NCBI GenBank assembly: GCA_027492915.1
Contig: JAPUDW010000414.1
Location: 1-36,908, forward strand
From: Bacteroidota bacterium
Lineage (GTDB): Bacteria > Chloroflexota > Anaerolineae > Aggregatilineales > Phototrophicaceae
Length of the DNA: 36,908 bases
Direction of reading: 5' to 3'
Every line of letters begins with the position of its first letter. The stretch's first letter is position 1. The notes under the pieces were generated by a model, which ran no database searches, was not told where the DNA came from, and saw only the letters and a list, made by a program, of their open reading frames with translations. The position numbers were made by a program, and so were the translations under genes. This document shows, piece after piece, positions 8,138 to 15,420 of this stretch.

Positions 8138-10151
8138 GGGACGGCGTACTCGTTACGGCAGTCCCCTGTTGCAGCGTTTCCTTGGTCACTATATCTTTTG
8201 GTGGAACCAGAATACTTTCAGCAATGGTTTCGCCTGCCAAGAGTTTTACGGTCGCATTCATCATCGATTCAGCCAATAATTCGTTGGATGACTCAACTGA
8301 CGCACGAATAAAATGATCTTTAAGGATATATTCTTGTGCGAGCGGTTCGGCATCAATGCTGATGATCGTAACTTCGTCCGGCTTGATACCGGCTTCCACC
8401 ATCGCGTCAATAGCACCAAATGAGCCAGCGTCGTTGATACTTAGGATAAAGTTGAAGTGGACGTTTTCTTCAAGGAGTTTTGTAACCGACTCTTTGCCGA
8501 GTTCACGAGTAGCCCCTGTATAACGGCCTATTATTGTTGCGTCAGGCGCGATTTCCTTTAAGCCGTCTTCAAGGCCATTGGCCCGTACCACAAGATCTTC
8601 GCGAGATGGGAAGTCGAGGATAATGACCTGCGCTTTGCCATCCATTTCGTCGCGTACCAGCCTCCCCGCGAAATGCCCCGGCGCGAGGCCAAGCAGATAG
8701 TTATCCCCACCAACATTCACCGCGCCATAACCGAAGAAGTCATTAGCCTGAAAGATGAGCGGGATGTTTGCGGCACGCGCAGATTCTAAACTCGCTTTTA
8801 GGAGGTTAATGTCTAGTGGGCAAACGATCATAGCAGTCGCGCCTTCTGCTCGTGCTTTGTCGAACAGCGTTACTTCTTTATACTCATCAGTTTCGCTGTC
8901 ATAGACGCGGAACATAAGCCCCTTTTTCCGTGCCAGATCGCCGAGATCACGCGCCAGACCAGCATGGAAGGCCGTGGCCTGGGTACAGGCAATATAGGCG
9001 ATAAAACCGCTGCTGCCTAAGCGGGCTTTGGCCTCAATGATGGCGGCTGAGTCGGGTATGATTTCTTCCGCGAGGGCGCTTTTACCTGTTTGGACGAGTG
9101 TGTCCAGCGGTGGTAAGGCTGCGGCTGCCGTTTCGGTGGCTTGTTGGGCGGCTGCTGTTTGAGTGTTGCGGGTGACCAGAACGACCGCCGCTACAATTAA
9201 CACCATCAAAACGCCACCGGCTGCTGCCAAGTAACGCGGCTGCACTTTCTTGCGTGTCACTGAACTCACATATAAGTTCAAAGGCTTGATCGGTTGTAGG
9301 TGCGACGAACTGCCTGCGGGCAGCCCTACTGCGAGATTAAGTGCCTGCGCCATTTCAGTTGCTGTGTTATAGCGTGCTGCGCGGTCTTTTTGCAGCGCTT
9401 TCATGATGACGGCCTCAACTTCGGGCGGTGTGTTCGGGTTGAACTCACGCGGGGAAGTAGGCGGCTTTTCAAGGTGCTGGTAGATAATCGAGACCAGATC
9501 GGCAGTGTTGGTGTCGAAGGGTAAGCGACCAGCAACCATGTTATAGAGAATGACACCAAGGCTGTAAATATCGGAACGGTGGTCAAGCGGTTCGCCACGA
9601 AGCTGTTCCGGTGACATATACGCGGGCGTTCCGACGATGGTTCCGCTGTGGGTCAGTTCGCCCGAACCTTCGGTGAGTTTTGCCAGTCCGAAGTCAGTTA
9701 AAAAGGCGTTACCGCCATCATCCATCATAATATTGCTGGGCTTCAAGTCGCGGTGAATGATGCCCTTGCTGTGGGCGAAGGCCAAACCTTGCGCCACCTG
9801 ACTGAAGATCACTGCCGTTCGGTCTAGCGGAATTGAGCTGCGTTTGAGGGCTTCGCTGAGTGAGCCGCCTTTTAGCCAGCGCATCGCTAAAAATGCAAAT
9901 TCGTCGTTGATGCCGTAGGCGTAGATGGGTAAGATGTGGAGGTTTTCTAGCTTGGCGATGACTTCGGCTTCGCGGGCGAAACGCAGCTTAAACTCTTCTT
10001 GTTCGCCCTCATCCAGCCGGATTACTTTTAACGCTACATGTCGGTTAATAGAGGCTTCAAAGGCCTTATATACGGTTGCCATAGCGCCTTGTCCAAGACG
10101 CTCTTGTACTACAAAATCCCCTATACTTCTACCGATGAGCGAATCTCGCAT
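8121..10151 (-). CDS. Receptor Ser/Thr kinase with periplasmic sugar-binding-type ectodomain
   Basis: 676 residues. Residues 12-275 are a Hanks-type kinase: glycine loop LGQGAMATV, Lys42 in VALKV, catalytic HRDLKPSN (133-140), DFG (153-155), and GTPAYMSPEQ in the activation segment, so it looks catalytically intact. One membrane helix spans about 307-327. Residues 380-660 match the periplasmic-binding-protein fold of the ribose/xylose type (for example GLARDLGDLARKKGL, AMIVCPLD, NIPLIFQAND, TIISIDAEPLA), normally a free ABC-transporter component or a LacI domain. The protein therefore seems to sense a small molecule, probably a sugar, outside and phosphorylate targets inside. Start ATG with AGGA about 11 nt upstream. 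Convergent overlap of 17 bp with the DtxR gene; no dedicated substrate gene adjacent. Confidence 0.93.
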   Translation of the reverse strand: MRDSLIGRSIGDFVVQERLGQGAMATVYKAFEASINRHVALKVIRLDEGEQEEFKLRFAREAEVIAKLENLHILPIYAYGINDEFAFLAMRWLKGGSLSEALKRSSIPLDRTAVIFSQVAQGLAFAHSKGIIHRDLKPSNIMMDDGGNAFLTDFGLAKLTEGSGELTHSGTIVGTPAYMSPEQLRGEPLDHRSDIYSLGVILYNMVAGRLPFDTNTADLVSIIYQHLEKPPTSPREFNPNTPPEVEAVIMKALQKDRAARYNTATEMAQALNLAVGLPAGSSSHLQPIKPLNLYVSSVTRKKVQPRYLAAAGGVLMVLIVAAVVLVTRNTQTAAAQQATETAAAALPPLDTLVQTGKSALAEEIIPDSAAIIEAKARLGSSGFIAYIACTQATAFHAGLARDLGDLARKKGLMFRVYDSETDEYKEVTLFDKARAEGATAMIVCPLDINLLKASLESARAANIPLIFQANDFFGYGAVNVGGDNYLLGLAPGHFAGRLVRDEMDGKAQVIILDFPSREDLVVRANGLEDGLKEIAPDATIIGRYTGATRELGKESVTKLLEENVHFNFILSINDAGSFGAIDAMVEAGIKPDEVTIISIDAEPLAQEYILKDHFIRASVESSNELLAESMMNATVKLLAGETIAESILVPPKDIVTKETLQQGTAVTSTPSPTPEA

Positions 10152-10341
10152 GACAAGCTAATTCCTGAAAATTGCAAATTGTGCTGGCAAACAAATCCTA
10201 TTGAGCGGCTAAAGTATAGGTCAGTTGTGCTCAATATGCTACCTTTAACTCATTACCTTAATGGTTAGTTGGTGCCTATTGCCCTCCGCGATTACGTCAG
10301 GTAATCGTAGTTTTCACGTCGATACAAATCAAATAGTGGGG

Positions 10342-10350
10342 TGTTATAAT
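10342..10350 (+). promoter_or_regulatory. Extended -10 promoter element upstream of the C39 peptidase gene
   Basis: TGT followed by TATAAT (10345-10350) is a perfect -10 hexamer with the TGn extension, 35 bp before the ATG at 10386. A -35 element is poor (GATACA, 10321-10326, spacing 18), as expected for an extended -10 promoter. GGAAG at 10375-10379 is the ribosome site. Confidence 0.6.
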
Positions 10351-10385
10351 GCTTTTCAATGGTGCAATAGTGTTGGAAGAAAAAC

Positions 10386-11483
10386 ATGTATCCAAAGCGT
10401 ATCTTACTCTCGCTCATTCTGATTTTGGTCGCGCTGCCCTTCGCGGCTAACGCCCAAGACAGCACACCTATCCCCGGTAACTATAAACTCAACGGTATTC
10501 AGTATATTGCTCAAAACTGGAATAACTGCGGCCCTGCAACCTTAACGATGGGCTTGACTTATTTTGGTGGTGTCGCCGATCAAAACCCGGCTGCCGCATG
10601 GTTAAAGCCGACTGACAAAGATGGTAATGTCAGCCCGTGGCAGATGGCTGCTTACGTTAATAATGAACTTGGCAGCGCCACCCGTGCGCTCGTGCGGGTC
10701 GGTGGGGATTTGACCACAATCAAGACTCTGCTTTCCAATAATTTTCCGGTGATTATCGAAGCTGGTTATGACCCCGAACCAGATCGCCTCGGTTGGATGG
10801 GGCATTACTTGCTGATGGTGGGCTATGATGATGCTTCGCAAATTATCACCAGCTTTGATAGCTATCTTGGCGCGAATAAGGCTTATAGCTACGCCCATAT
10901 CGACGAGTTCTGGCACCATTTCAATAACACCTATATTGTTTTGTACAGCGCCAGCCGTGAACCTGAACTGATGACCCTGCTCGGTACGAATGCTGATCCG
11001 GTGCAGAATACACTGAACGCGCTGGAGATCAACCGTCAGCGGGCACAGGCGAACGCGACTGATAAGTTCGCATGGTTCAATATGGGTTCGAATTATGTAC
11101 AGTTGGCTGAACTAAATCCGGCTGCTTACAGCCCCAAGGGTTACGAATATGCTGTAGTTGCTTTCGACAAGTCACGCGAGTTAGCCTTGCCTTGGCGGAT
11201 GCTGTGGTACCAGTTCGGCCCCTACGAAGCCTATAATGCGGTTGGGCGGTATAGTGATGTGCTTGATCTGGTACATGTTCAATTGAAAGAAGAAGGTACC
11301 TCACAATATATCGAAGAAACCTTCTACTATGCAGGTGTTGCCCGCGAAGGGCAGGGCGATTTGACACGCGCGCTCGAAAATTATAAGCAGGCGGCTTTCA
11401 TTGACCCCAACTTTACACCGGCTGTTGCTGCCCGTGACCGGTTGCAAAATACGGTGTCGGCTTCTACTGGTGGCAGCGGCTAG
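10386..11483 (+). CDS. Secreted C39-like cysteine peptidase with TPR tail
   Basis: 365 residues. Signal peptide to about residue 23 (ALPFAANAQ). Residues 35-190 form a peptidase C39-like (papain-type) domain: Cys48 in NNCGPATL, His140 in GHYLLMVGYDD and Asp158 in the following FDSY. The C-terminal 160 residues are helical and contain TPR-like units, the last being ALENYKQAAFIDPNFTPA. Free-standing C39-like domains cleave unknown peptides or bind them; here no ABC transporter or bacteriocin peptide is adjacent. The gene has its own extended -10 promoter and is followed by a strong terminator, so it is probably monocistronic. Confidence 0.88.
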   Translation: MYPKRILLSLILILVALPFAANAQDSTPIPGNYKLNGIQYIAQNWNNCGPATLTMGLTYFGGVADQNPAAAWLKPTDKDGNVSPWQMAAYVNNELGSATRALVRVGGDLTTIKTLLSNNFPVIIEAGYDPEPDRLGWMGHYLLMVGYDDASQIITSFDSYLGANKAYSYAHIDEFWHHFNNTYIVLYSASREPELMTLLGTNADPVQNTLNALEINRQRAQANATDKFAWFNMGSNYVQLAELNPAAYSPKGYEYAVVAFDKSRELALPWRMLWYQFGPYEAYNAVGRYSDVLDLVHVQLKEEGTSQYIEETFYYAGVAREGQGDLTRALENYKQAAFIDPNFTPAVAARDRLQNTVSASTGGSG

Positions 11484-11506
11484 GCATCAACGACCGATTT
11501 TCAAAC

Positions 11507-11535
11507 AAGACGGCGGACACGAGTTCGCCGTTTTT
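11507..11535 (+). terminator. Rho-independent terminator of the C39 peptidase gene
   Basis: An 8-bp stem CGGCGGAC (11511-11518) pairs with GTTCGCCG (11523-11530), with one G-T pair and loop ACGA. It is extended by A-T pairs and followed by five T. It starts 24 bp after the stop codon. Confidence 0.85.
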
Positions 11536-11579
11536 GATTCACAATTTGCACAATCTGTGAAGTTTGTGAATCGGATTTT

Positions 11580-11604
11580 GGCAGGACTGAGGGAGCGAAC
11601 TGCC
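11580..11604 (+). repeat. 25-nt hairpin element, isolated copy
   Basis: GGCAG (11580-11584) and CTGCC (11600-11604) form a 5-bp stem around a loop that contains GAGGGAGCGAA. It is the same length and carries the same core as the units at 32391-32548. Confidence 0.65.
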
Positions 11605-12059
11605 GAAAATGCGTAAGATTCTTCAAATTCGTCATTTTCACACCCCACCTTATTCAAGCCGTCAGCTCGAAGTCAAAACGGATCGCTCCGTAATCAACGT
11701 TGAAAATGATGCTGTTGAGAATTTCGGGTTTTATGTCGGAAATGTCGCAATTGTTGGTGCTGTGGAGGTTGTTTCTCCCTCAATTGGCGGCGATGTCAGT
11801 TGCCAGTTTTCAGTTCATAGTGAAAAGCACAATATGCGGAACAAGCAGCAAAAGCAGCAAATGCGGCGCGAAATAAGTGGCGATTTGGTGCGCAGTCGGC
11901 GGATTGCTCGGCTGAAACTGCTGCAATATTGGCAAAGGGTCTGCCGCTGCAACGTTTGCTGCAAAATCGTTATCAGTCCACAGTCGCCAGTCCCACGGGA
12001 GGCTTCGCACTTGACAGTCTAATGCCCAAGAGGCGGTTGTTAAGCTGCGGCGGGTATAG

Positions 12060-12100
12060 CCCATCCCTAACCCTCCCCAGTAGTAACAGGGAAGGGAGCC
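12060..12100 (+). repeat. CCCTCCCC hairpin repeat, copy 1
   Basis: Contains CCCTCCCC, the word AGTAGTAACAGGGAAGGGAG and lead-in CCCATCCCTAA. The C-rich and G-rich arms can pair. It matches the reverse complement of 31325-31365 nearly throughout, so it is a dispersed element and not local drift. Confidence 0.65.
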
Positions 12101-12371
12101 AATACAGGGTTTGTCTACGCTATCTAACACCCTACAGCCAGACCTGTAAATAGCATAGCTGACTTGAGAACGATTAGGGTGACCATTTGGAAGAACATTT
12201 GGTAGCTTTTAAGTGTGGTGGGTGCTAACTTTGCTTGTGAGGGACAGGCAGGAGCGGTTGATAGATGGTTAGAAAATGGTTTGCCAACAAACTTGATTCA
12301 AACGTAAGTCATAATAAAAGCGAATACGGATCGTAAAATGGTGGACTTTAGATAAATTCTCAAGTGGTATA

Positions 12372-12395
12372 GGGCGCACGGCCGTGCGCCCCTAC
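12372..12395. repeat. Perfect 20-bp palindrome followed by CTAC
   Basis: GGGCGCACGG (12372-12381) is followed directly by its reverse complement CCGTGCGCCC (12382-12391), then CTAC. The layout (G-rich arm, C-rich arm, terminal CCCTAC) is shared with the palindromes at 15333 and 30341. Confidence 0.75.
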
Positions 12396-12417
12396 CAAAT
12401 GGTGTTTCGCGGCGTGG

Positions 12418-13038
12418 TTATTGGCTGAGTGCCTGAATCATCTGGCGGAAGGCACTGCGATAATCGGCGGTAAGGTCAAAGCGCGGGCTGCGGCGAATGG
12501 CATCTGGCGGGTCAACGGGCGCGAGTTGGGCGATGACAATGCGCTTACCCTTGCCTTTGAAAAACTTCCACGCGGCTTCGACACTTTCGCTGTACAGTGC
12601 TTGTGGCGACATCACGTACACCATACGCGAACACTCGCTGAGGGCGGGGTGTACACCACCGGCCCAATGGACACTATCACCACCGTTGTCGTGCAGCCAG
12701 ACGGCGATGCCGGCTTTTTGCAGATCATCGGCTAACTGCTCGGCGATCTCGGCATCGGCTTCGGTGAAGTTGATGTAAGCGGTATCCTGCGCGAGTTTGG
12801 TGCGGGTGTTGCTGGCGACCTGTACGGCAGCAGGGCGGGATTCGCCGCTGTGTAATGCGGTGCGCCCCATGCGGAATACGGTGCCGCCGCAGTCGGGACA
12901 TTCGCCTTTGGTGGCTGGAATACCGCGCCGTGTCCAAACCGCTTTGGGGTTCTCGATTTCGATGGTATCGCGGCAGCGCACACAGTACGCTTCGATTGCT
13001 TCGTCTTCTTCGTTGTAATATTCAGCCTGATCGTTCAC
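12418..13038 (-). CDS. Zinc ribbon (DUF5679-like) fused to a TIR domain
   Basis: 206 residues, GTG start with GGAG 8 nt upstream. Residues 18-58 are a zinc ribbon with Cys pairs at 19/22 and 47/50 and the KGECPDCGG segment of DUF5679. Residues 87-205 are TIR-like: YINFTEADAEIAEQL, LQKAGIAVWLHD, VHWAGGVHPALSECSRMVYVMSP and a C-terminal beta segment. TIR domains act as NAD+ hydrolases or as adaptors. At the position of the catalytic Glu of NADase TIRs (the E of an S-x-W-x-x-x-E/W pattern) the protein has Ala156 in SVEAAWKFF, so enzymatic activity is doubtful. No defence gene adjoins it. Domain calls are by eye; the TIR part is the less certain. Confidence 0.78.
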   Translation of the reverse strand: MNDQAEYYNEEDEAIEAYCVRCRDTIEIENPKAVWTRRGIPATKGECPDCGGTVFRMGRTALHSGESRPAAVQVASNTRTKLAQDTAYINFTEADAEIAEQLADDLQKAGIAVWLHDNGGDSVHWAGGVHPALSECSRMVYVMSPQALYSESVEAAWKFFKGKGKRIVIAQLAPVDPPDAIRRSPRFDLTADYRSAFRQMIQALSQ

Positions 13039-13098
13039 AAGCAGTTCTCCATTGAACGAATTAACACATATATTCTACTCGCAAACGTCCGAACATGC

Positions 13099-13434
13099 TC
13101 AGGCTTTGCTGGCGACAAATTCGAGCGATTCTTCGAATAATTCCAGATCGCCTTCATAGCCTTCAGCGTCAGGGTGTTGGATCGAAATCCATTCGCGCCA
13201 TGTAACATCTTCGGCAACCTTGAACGGGTGCTTTGTTTGACCATCAATCAGCGCTTGCACTCGTTCGGCGGGCAGCTTAATAGCGACGCCATTACCGCCG
13301 ATGAACACGAATATTTTGCCCATTATGGTATAGGCTGGATAACCGAAGCGTTTGCTGACATCTACCCCCGGTATGCCGAGGAGCATTTCGTCAATCTTGT
13401 CTTTCTGAGCTTGATTATATTTTTTCTCGGTCAC
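13099..13434 (-). CDS. YjbR/MmcQ-like small protein
   Basis: 111 residues, GTG start at 13434 with GGGGG 9 nt upstream. The segment KRFGYPAYTIMGKIFVFIG followed by GVAIKLPAER is typical of the YjbR/MmcQ and TfoX-N-like fold, small proteins of unknown molecular role often annotated as DNA-binding. The gene lies 79 bp downstream of recA on the same strand, and the recA terminator ends only a few bases before its ribosome site, so expression would depend on readthrough or a promoter inside that structure. Confidence 0.75.
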   Translation of the reverse strand: MTEKKYNQAQKDKIDEMLLGIPGVDVSKRFGYPAYTIMGKIFVFIGGNGVAIKLPAERVQALIDGQTKHPFKVAEDVTWREWISIQHPDAEGYEGDLELFEESLEFVASKA

Positions 13435-13453
13435 GGTTCATGACCCCCTAAAT

Positions 13454-13490
13454 AAAAATGACACAGAGCCATCGAACCTCTGTGTCATTT
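13454..13490 (-). terminator. Rho-independent terminator of recA
   Basis: A perfect 13-bp stem, AAATGACACAGAG (13456-13468) with CTCTGTGTCATTT (13478-13490), loop of 9 nt. Read on the minus strand it is followed by TTTTTATT. It begins 24 bp after the recA stop. Confidence 0.92.
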
Positions 13491-13513
13491 CATTTCTGAT
13501 TTGCGTGCGAGGG

Positions 13514-14647
13514 CTATTGACCCATCGTCGGCGGCAGGTTGTAATGAGCGCGAATGGTGTCTTCGATCTCATCGGCAACTGCTTTGTTATTGAGCAAGAA
13601 CTGCTTGGATGATTCGCGACCTTGACCGAGCAGGCCATCGTTATAGCGGAAGAACGCGCCACGCTTTTCGATGATGCCCAGCTCAACACCGAGGTCAATG
13701 ATTTCGCCGACCTTGCTGATGCCGCCTTCGAAGAACATGATGTCGAACTCGGCTTCGCGGAAGGGGGCGGCCACCTTGTTCTTGGTCACGCGCACTTTGG
13801 TACGGTTACCGGTGGTGTCCTCGCCATGCTTGATGCTTTGAATACGGCGAATGTCCAAACGCATGGAGGCGTAGAATTTGAGTGCGCGACCGCCGGACGT
13901 GGTTTCCGGTGAGCCGAACATCACGCCGACTTTTTCGCGCAATTGGTTGGTGAACATGACGGTGACGTTGGAATGTTTGATCGCGCCGCCGAGCTTACGC
14001 AGCGCTTGGCTCATCAAACGTGCTTGCAAACCGACGTGCGAGTCCCCCATTTCGCCTTCAATTTCAGCACGCGGCACGAGTGCGGCCACGCTGTCCACCA
14101 CGACGACATCTAGCGCACCGGAGCGCACCAGCGACTCGGTAATTTCCAGCGCCTGCTCACCGGTGTCTGGTTGGGAGATGTAGAGTGTATCAACATTCAC
14201 ACCGATACGTTCGGCATAGCTGGGGTCAAGCGCGTGTTCCATATCGACGAACGCGCACAAGCCGCCGCGCTTTTGTGCCTGACATATCACATGCAAACAC
14301 AGGGTCGTCTTACCGCTGGATTCCGGCCCATAGATTTCGGTGATGCGACCACGGGGAATGCCACCTACTCCAGTAGCGATGTCGACCGTCAGCGAACCGC
14401 TGGGGATGACTTCGACCGCCATATGGTTAGCGTCACCCAAGCGGACGATGGTGCCATCACCAAAGCGCTTGGTGAGGTCAGCCAGTGTTGCTTCAAGCGC
14501 TTTCATACGACCGGTATCATCACCAGCGCTAAATTCTTCTGGTCTTTCTTTCTTCTTGGTCAGACCTTTTTTGCCACGTTTTTCTTTTCCGGGAGCTTCG
14601 GCTGCGGCGGTTTCCGTTTCAAGTTCGTTGACTTCTGGTTCTGCCAC
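13514..14647 (-). CDS. recA: Recombinase RecA with N-terminal extension
   Basis: 377 residues, GTG start with AGGA 9 nt upstream. All RecA hallmarks are present: Walker A GPESSGKT (107-114), the [21 protein letters not shown] block, the L1 region and the L2 [17 protein letters not shown] region. It forms ATP-dependent filaments on single-stranded DNA for recombination and LexA cleavage. Walker A lies about 41 residues further from the N terminus than in E. coli RecA (66-73). The extra N-terminal segment is charged ([19 protein letters not shown]). The C terminus stops soon after the core ([11 protein letters not shown]) with no long acidic tail. A good promoter with a LexA-like half-palindrome precedes it and a strong terminator follows. 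Confidence 0.98.
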   Translation of the reverse strand: MAEPEVNELETETAAAEAPGKEKRGKKGLTKKKERPEEFSAGDDTGRMKALEATLADLTKRFGDGTIVRLGDANHMAVEVIPSGSLTVDIATGVGGIPRGRITEIYGPESSGKTTLCLHVICQAQKRGGLCAFVDMEHALDPSYAERIGVNVDTLYISQPDTGEQALEITESLVRSGALDVVVVDSVAALVPRAEIEGEMGDSHVGLQARLMSQALRKLGGAIKHSNVTVMFTNQLREKVGVMFGSPETTSGGRALKFYASMRLDIRRIQSIKHGEDTTGNRTKVRVTKNKVAAPFREAEFDIMFFEGGISKVGEIIDLGVELGIIEKRGAFFRYNDGLLGQGRESSKQFLLNNKAVADEIEDTIRAHYNLPPTMGQ

Positions 14648-14687
14648 TTTGTTTTTTTCCTGCTATCATTATTGGATATGGTCTATT

Positions 14688-14716
14688 ATTTTAGCACAGG
14701 CGTTCTGGAAAAGCAA
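14688..14716 (-). promoter_or_regulatory. recA promoter with LexA-like operator in the spacer
   Basis: On the minus strand TTGCTT (14716-14711) and TAAAAT (14693-14688) are separated by 17 bp, a good sigma-70 promoter about 40 bp before the GTG. The spacer holds GAACGCCTGTGC (14705-14694), one mismatch from the GAAC-N4-GTTC SOS box of Gram-positive-type LexA. Placement between -35 and -10 is where a repressor would act. The operator is inferred, not proven. Confidence 0.65.
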
Positions 14717-14737
14717 GTTGTAAAGTGCAATGTACAT

Positions 14738-15283
14738 ATGAAAATATACACTAAAACTGGCGATGATGGGACAACCAGTCTCTTTTCAGGCGGGCGCGTC
14801 TCTAAAAGTCACCTTAGAGTCGAAGCTTATGGAACGGTTGATGAACTGAATTCGGTGCTGGGCGTGGCGCGTGCCCACCAACCGCAGCCGCGTGCAGATG
14901 AGTGGCTGGCACGTATCCAGTGGCAGTTGTTCAACCTCGGCGCAGATTTAGCGACACCGCTCGACGCCAAATCGGATTGGGTGGTGCGGATGGATGCGGA
15001 AACGGTGGTTTGGCTGGAAGAGTCGATTGACACGATGACCGCCGAACTGCCTGAACTTAAGAATTTTATCCTACCCGGTGGTTCACTGGTCGCCGCCAAT
15101 GTCCACATCGCCCGCACGGTTTGCCGCCGCGCCGAGCGGTTGGTGATCGGGCTGCAAGCGCAGGAACCGGTGGGTGAGCATGTCGTGCATTACCTGAACC
15201 GCCTGTCGGATTTCTTGTTCACATTGGCGCGGTGGGAGAATATGCACGCGGGTATCCCTGAGGACAAGTGGTCGTCGCGGTGA
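14738..15283 (+). CDS. PduO-type cob(I)alamin adenosyltransferase
   Basis: 181 residues from ATG 14738; an in-frame extension upstream runs antisense through recA and is not credible. The ATP-binding N terminus YTKTGDDGTTSLFSGG, EAYGTVDELNS, NFILPGG, ARTVCRRAER and the C-terminal LNRLSDFLFTLARW are the family signatures. The enzyme transfers the 5'-deoxyadenosyl group of ATP to cob(I)alamin to make adenosylcobalamin. No other cobalamin gene is in the window, so it probably serves salvage of imported cobamide. It diverges from recA over 90 bp. Length matches the PduO/MMAB family. Confidence 0.94.
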   Translation: MKIYTKTGDDGTTSLFSGGRVSKSHLRVEAYGTVDELNSVLGVARAHQPQPRADEWLARIQWQLFNLGADLATPLDAKSDWVVRMDAETVVWLEESIDTMTAELPELKNFILPGGSLVAANVHIARTVCRRAERLVIGLQAQEPVGEHVVHYLNRLSDFLFTLARWENMHAGIPEDKWSSR

Positions 15284-15332
15284 TAGGTATGAAGGAAGTG
15301 GACATTATAAATTAGTGCGGTATTTGGCGAGC

Positions 15333-15356
15333 GGACGAGGTACGCCTCGTCCCTAC
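15333..15356. repeat. 8-bp inverted repeat, CCCTAC family
   Basis: GGACGAGG (15333-15340), loop TACG, CCTCGTCC (15345-15352), then CTAC. Apart from one loop base it is identical to 30341-30364. It lies between the convergent adenosyltransferase and SH3 protein genes. Confidence 0.85.
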
Positions 15357-15420
15357 CTTAAATCATGCAGAAGATTTGAACCTGCCTGAAAATAATTTAG
15401 AATGCCAGCCGATAATCTCA

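Larger units (their letters stand above)
11484..12417. other. Gene-poor 0.9-kb stretch with repeat debris
   Basis: After the terminator no frame on either strand has protein-like composition or a family match. The stretch holds a hairpin unit of the 25-nt family at 11580-11604, a possible degenerate relative near 11772-11795, a CCCTCCCC-type hairpin at 12060-12100 and a perfect 20-bp palindrome at 12372-12391. Tandem-like GCAGCAAAAGCAGCAAATG near 11848 looks like simple-sequence drift. It may be an eroded gene plus repeats, but I cannot identify an ancestor. Confidence 0.6.

Noticed and set aside
11609..12130. Short open frames on both strands in the 11.5-12.4 kb gap
   Set aside because: Compositions are unlike the neighbouring proteins, no ribosome site, no recognisable domain.
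14171..14737. N-terminal extension of the adenosyltransferase frame
   Set aside because: It runs antisense through recA and has no family match; the adenosyltransferase family begins at the ATG at 14738.
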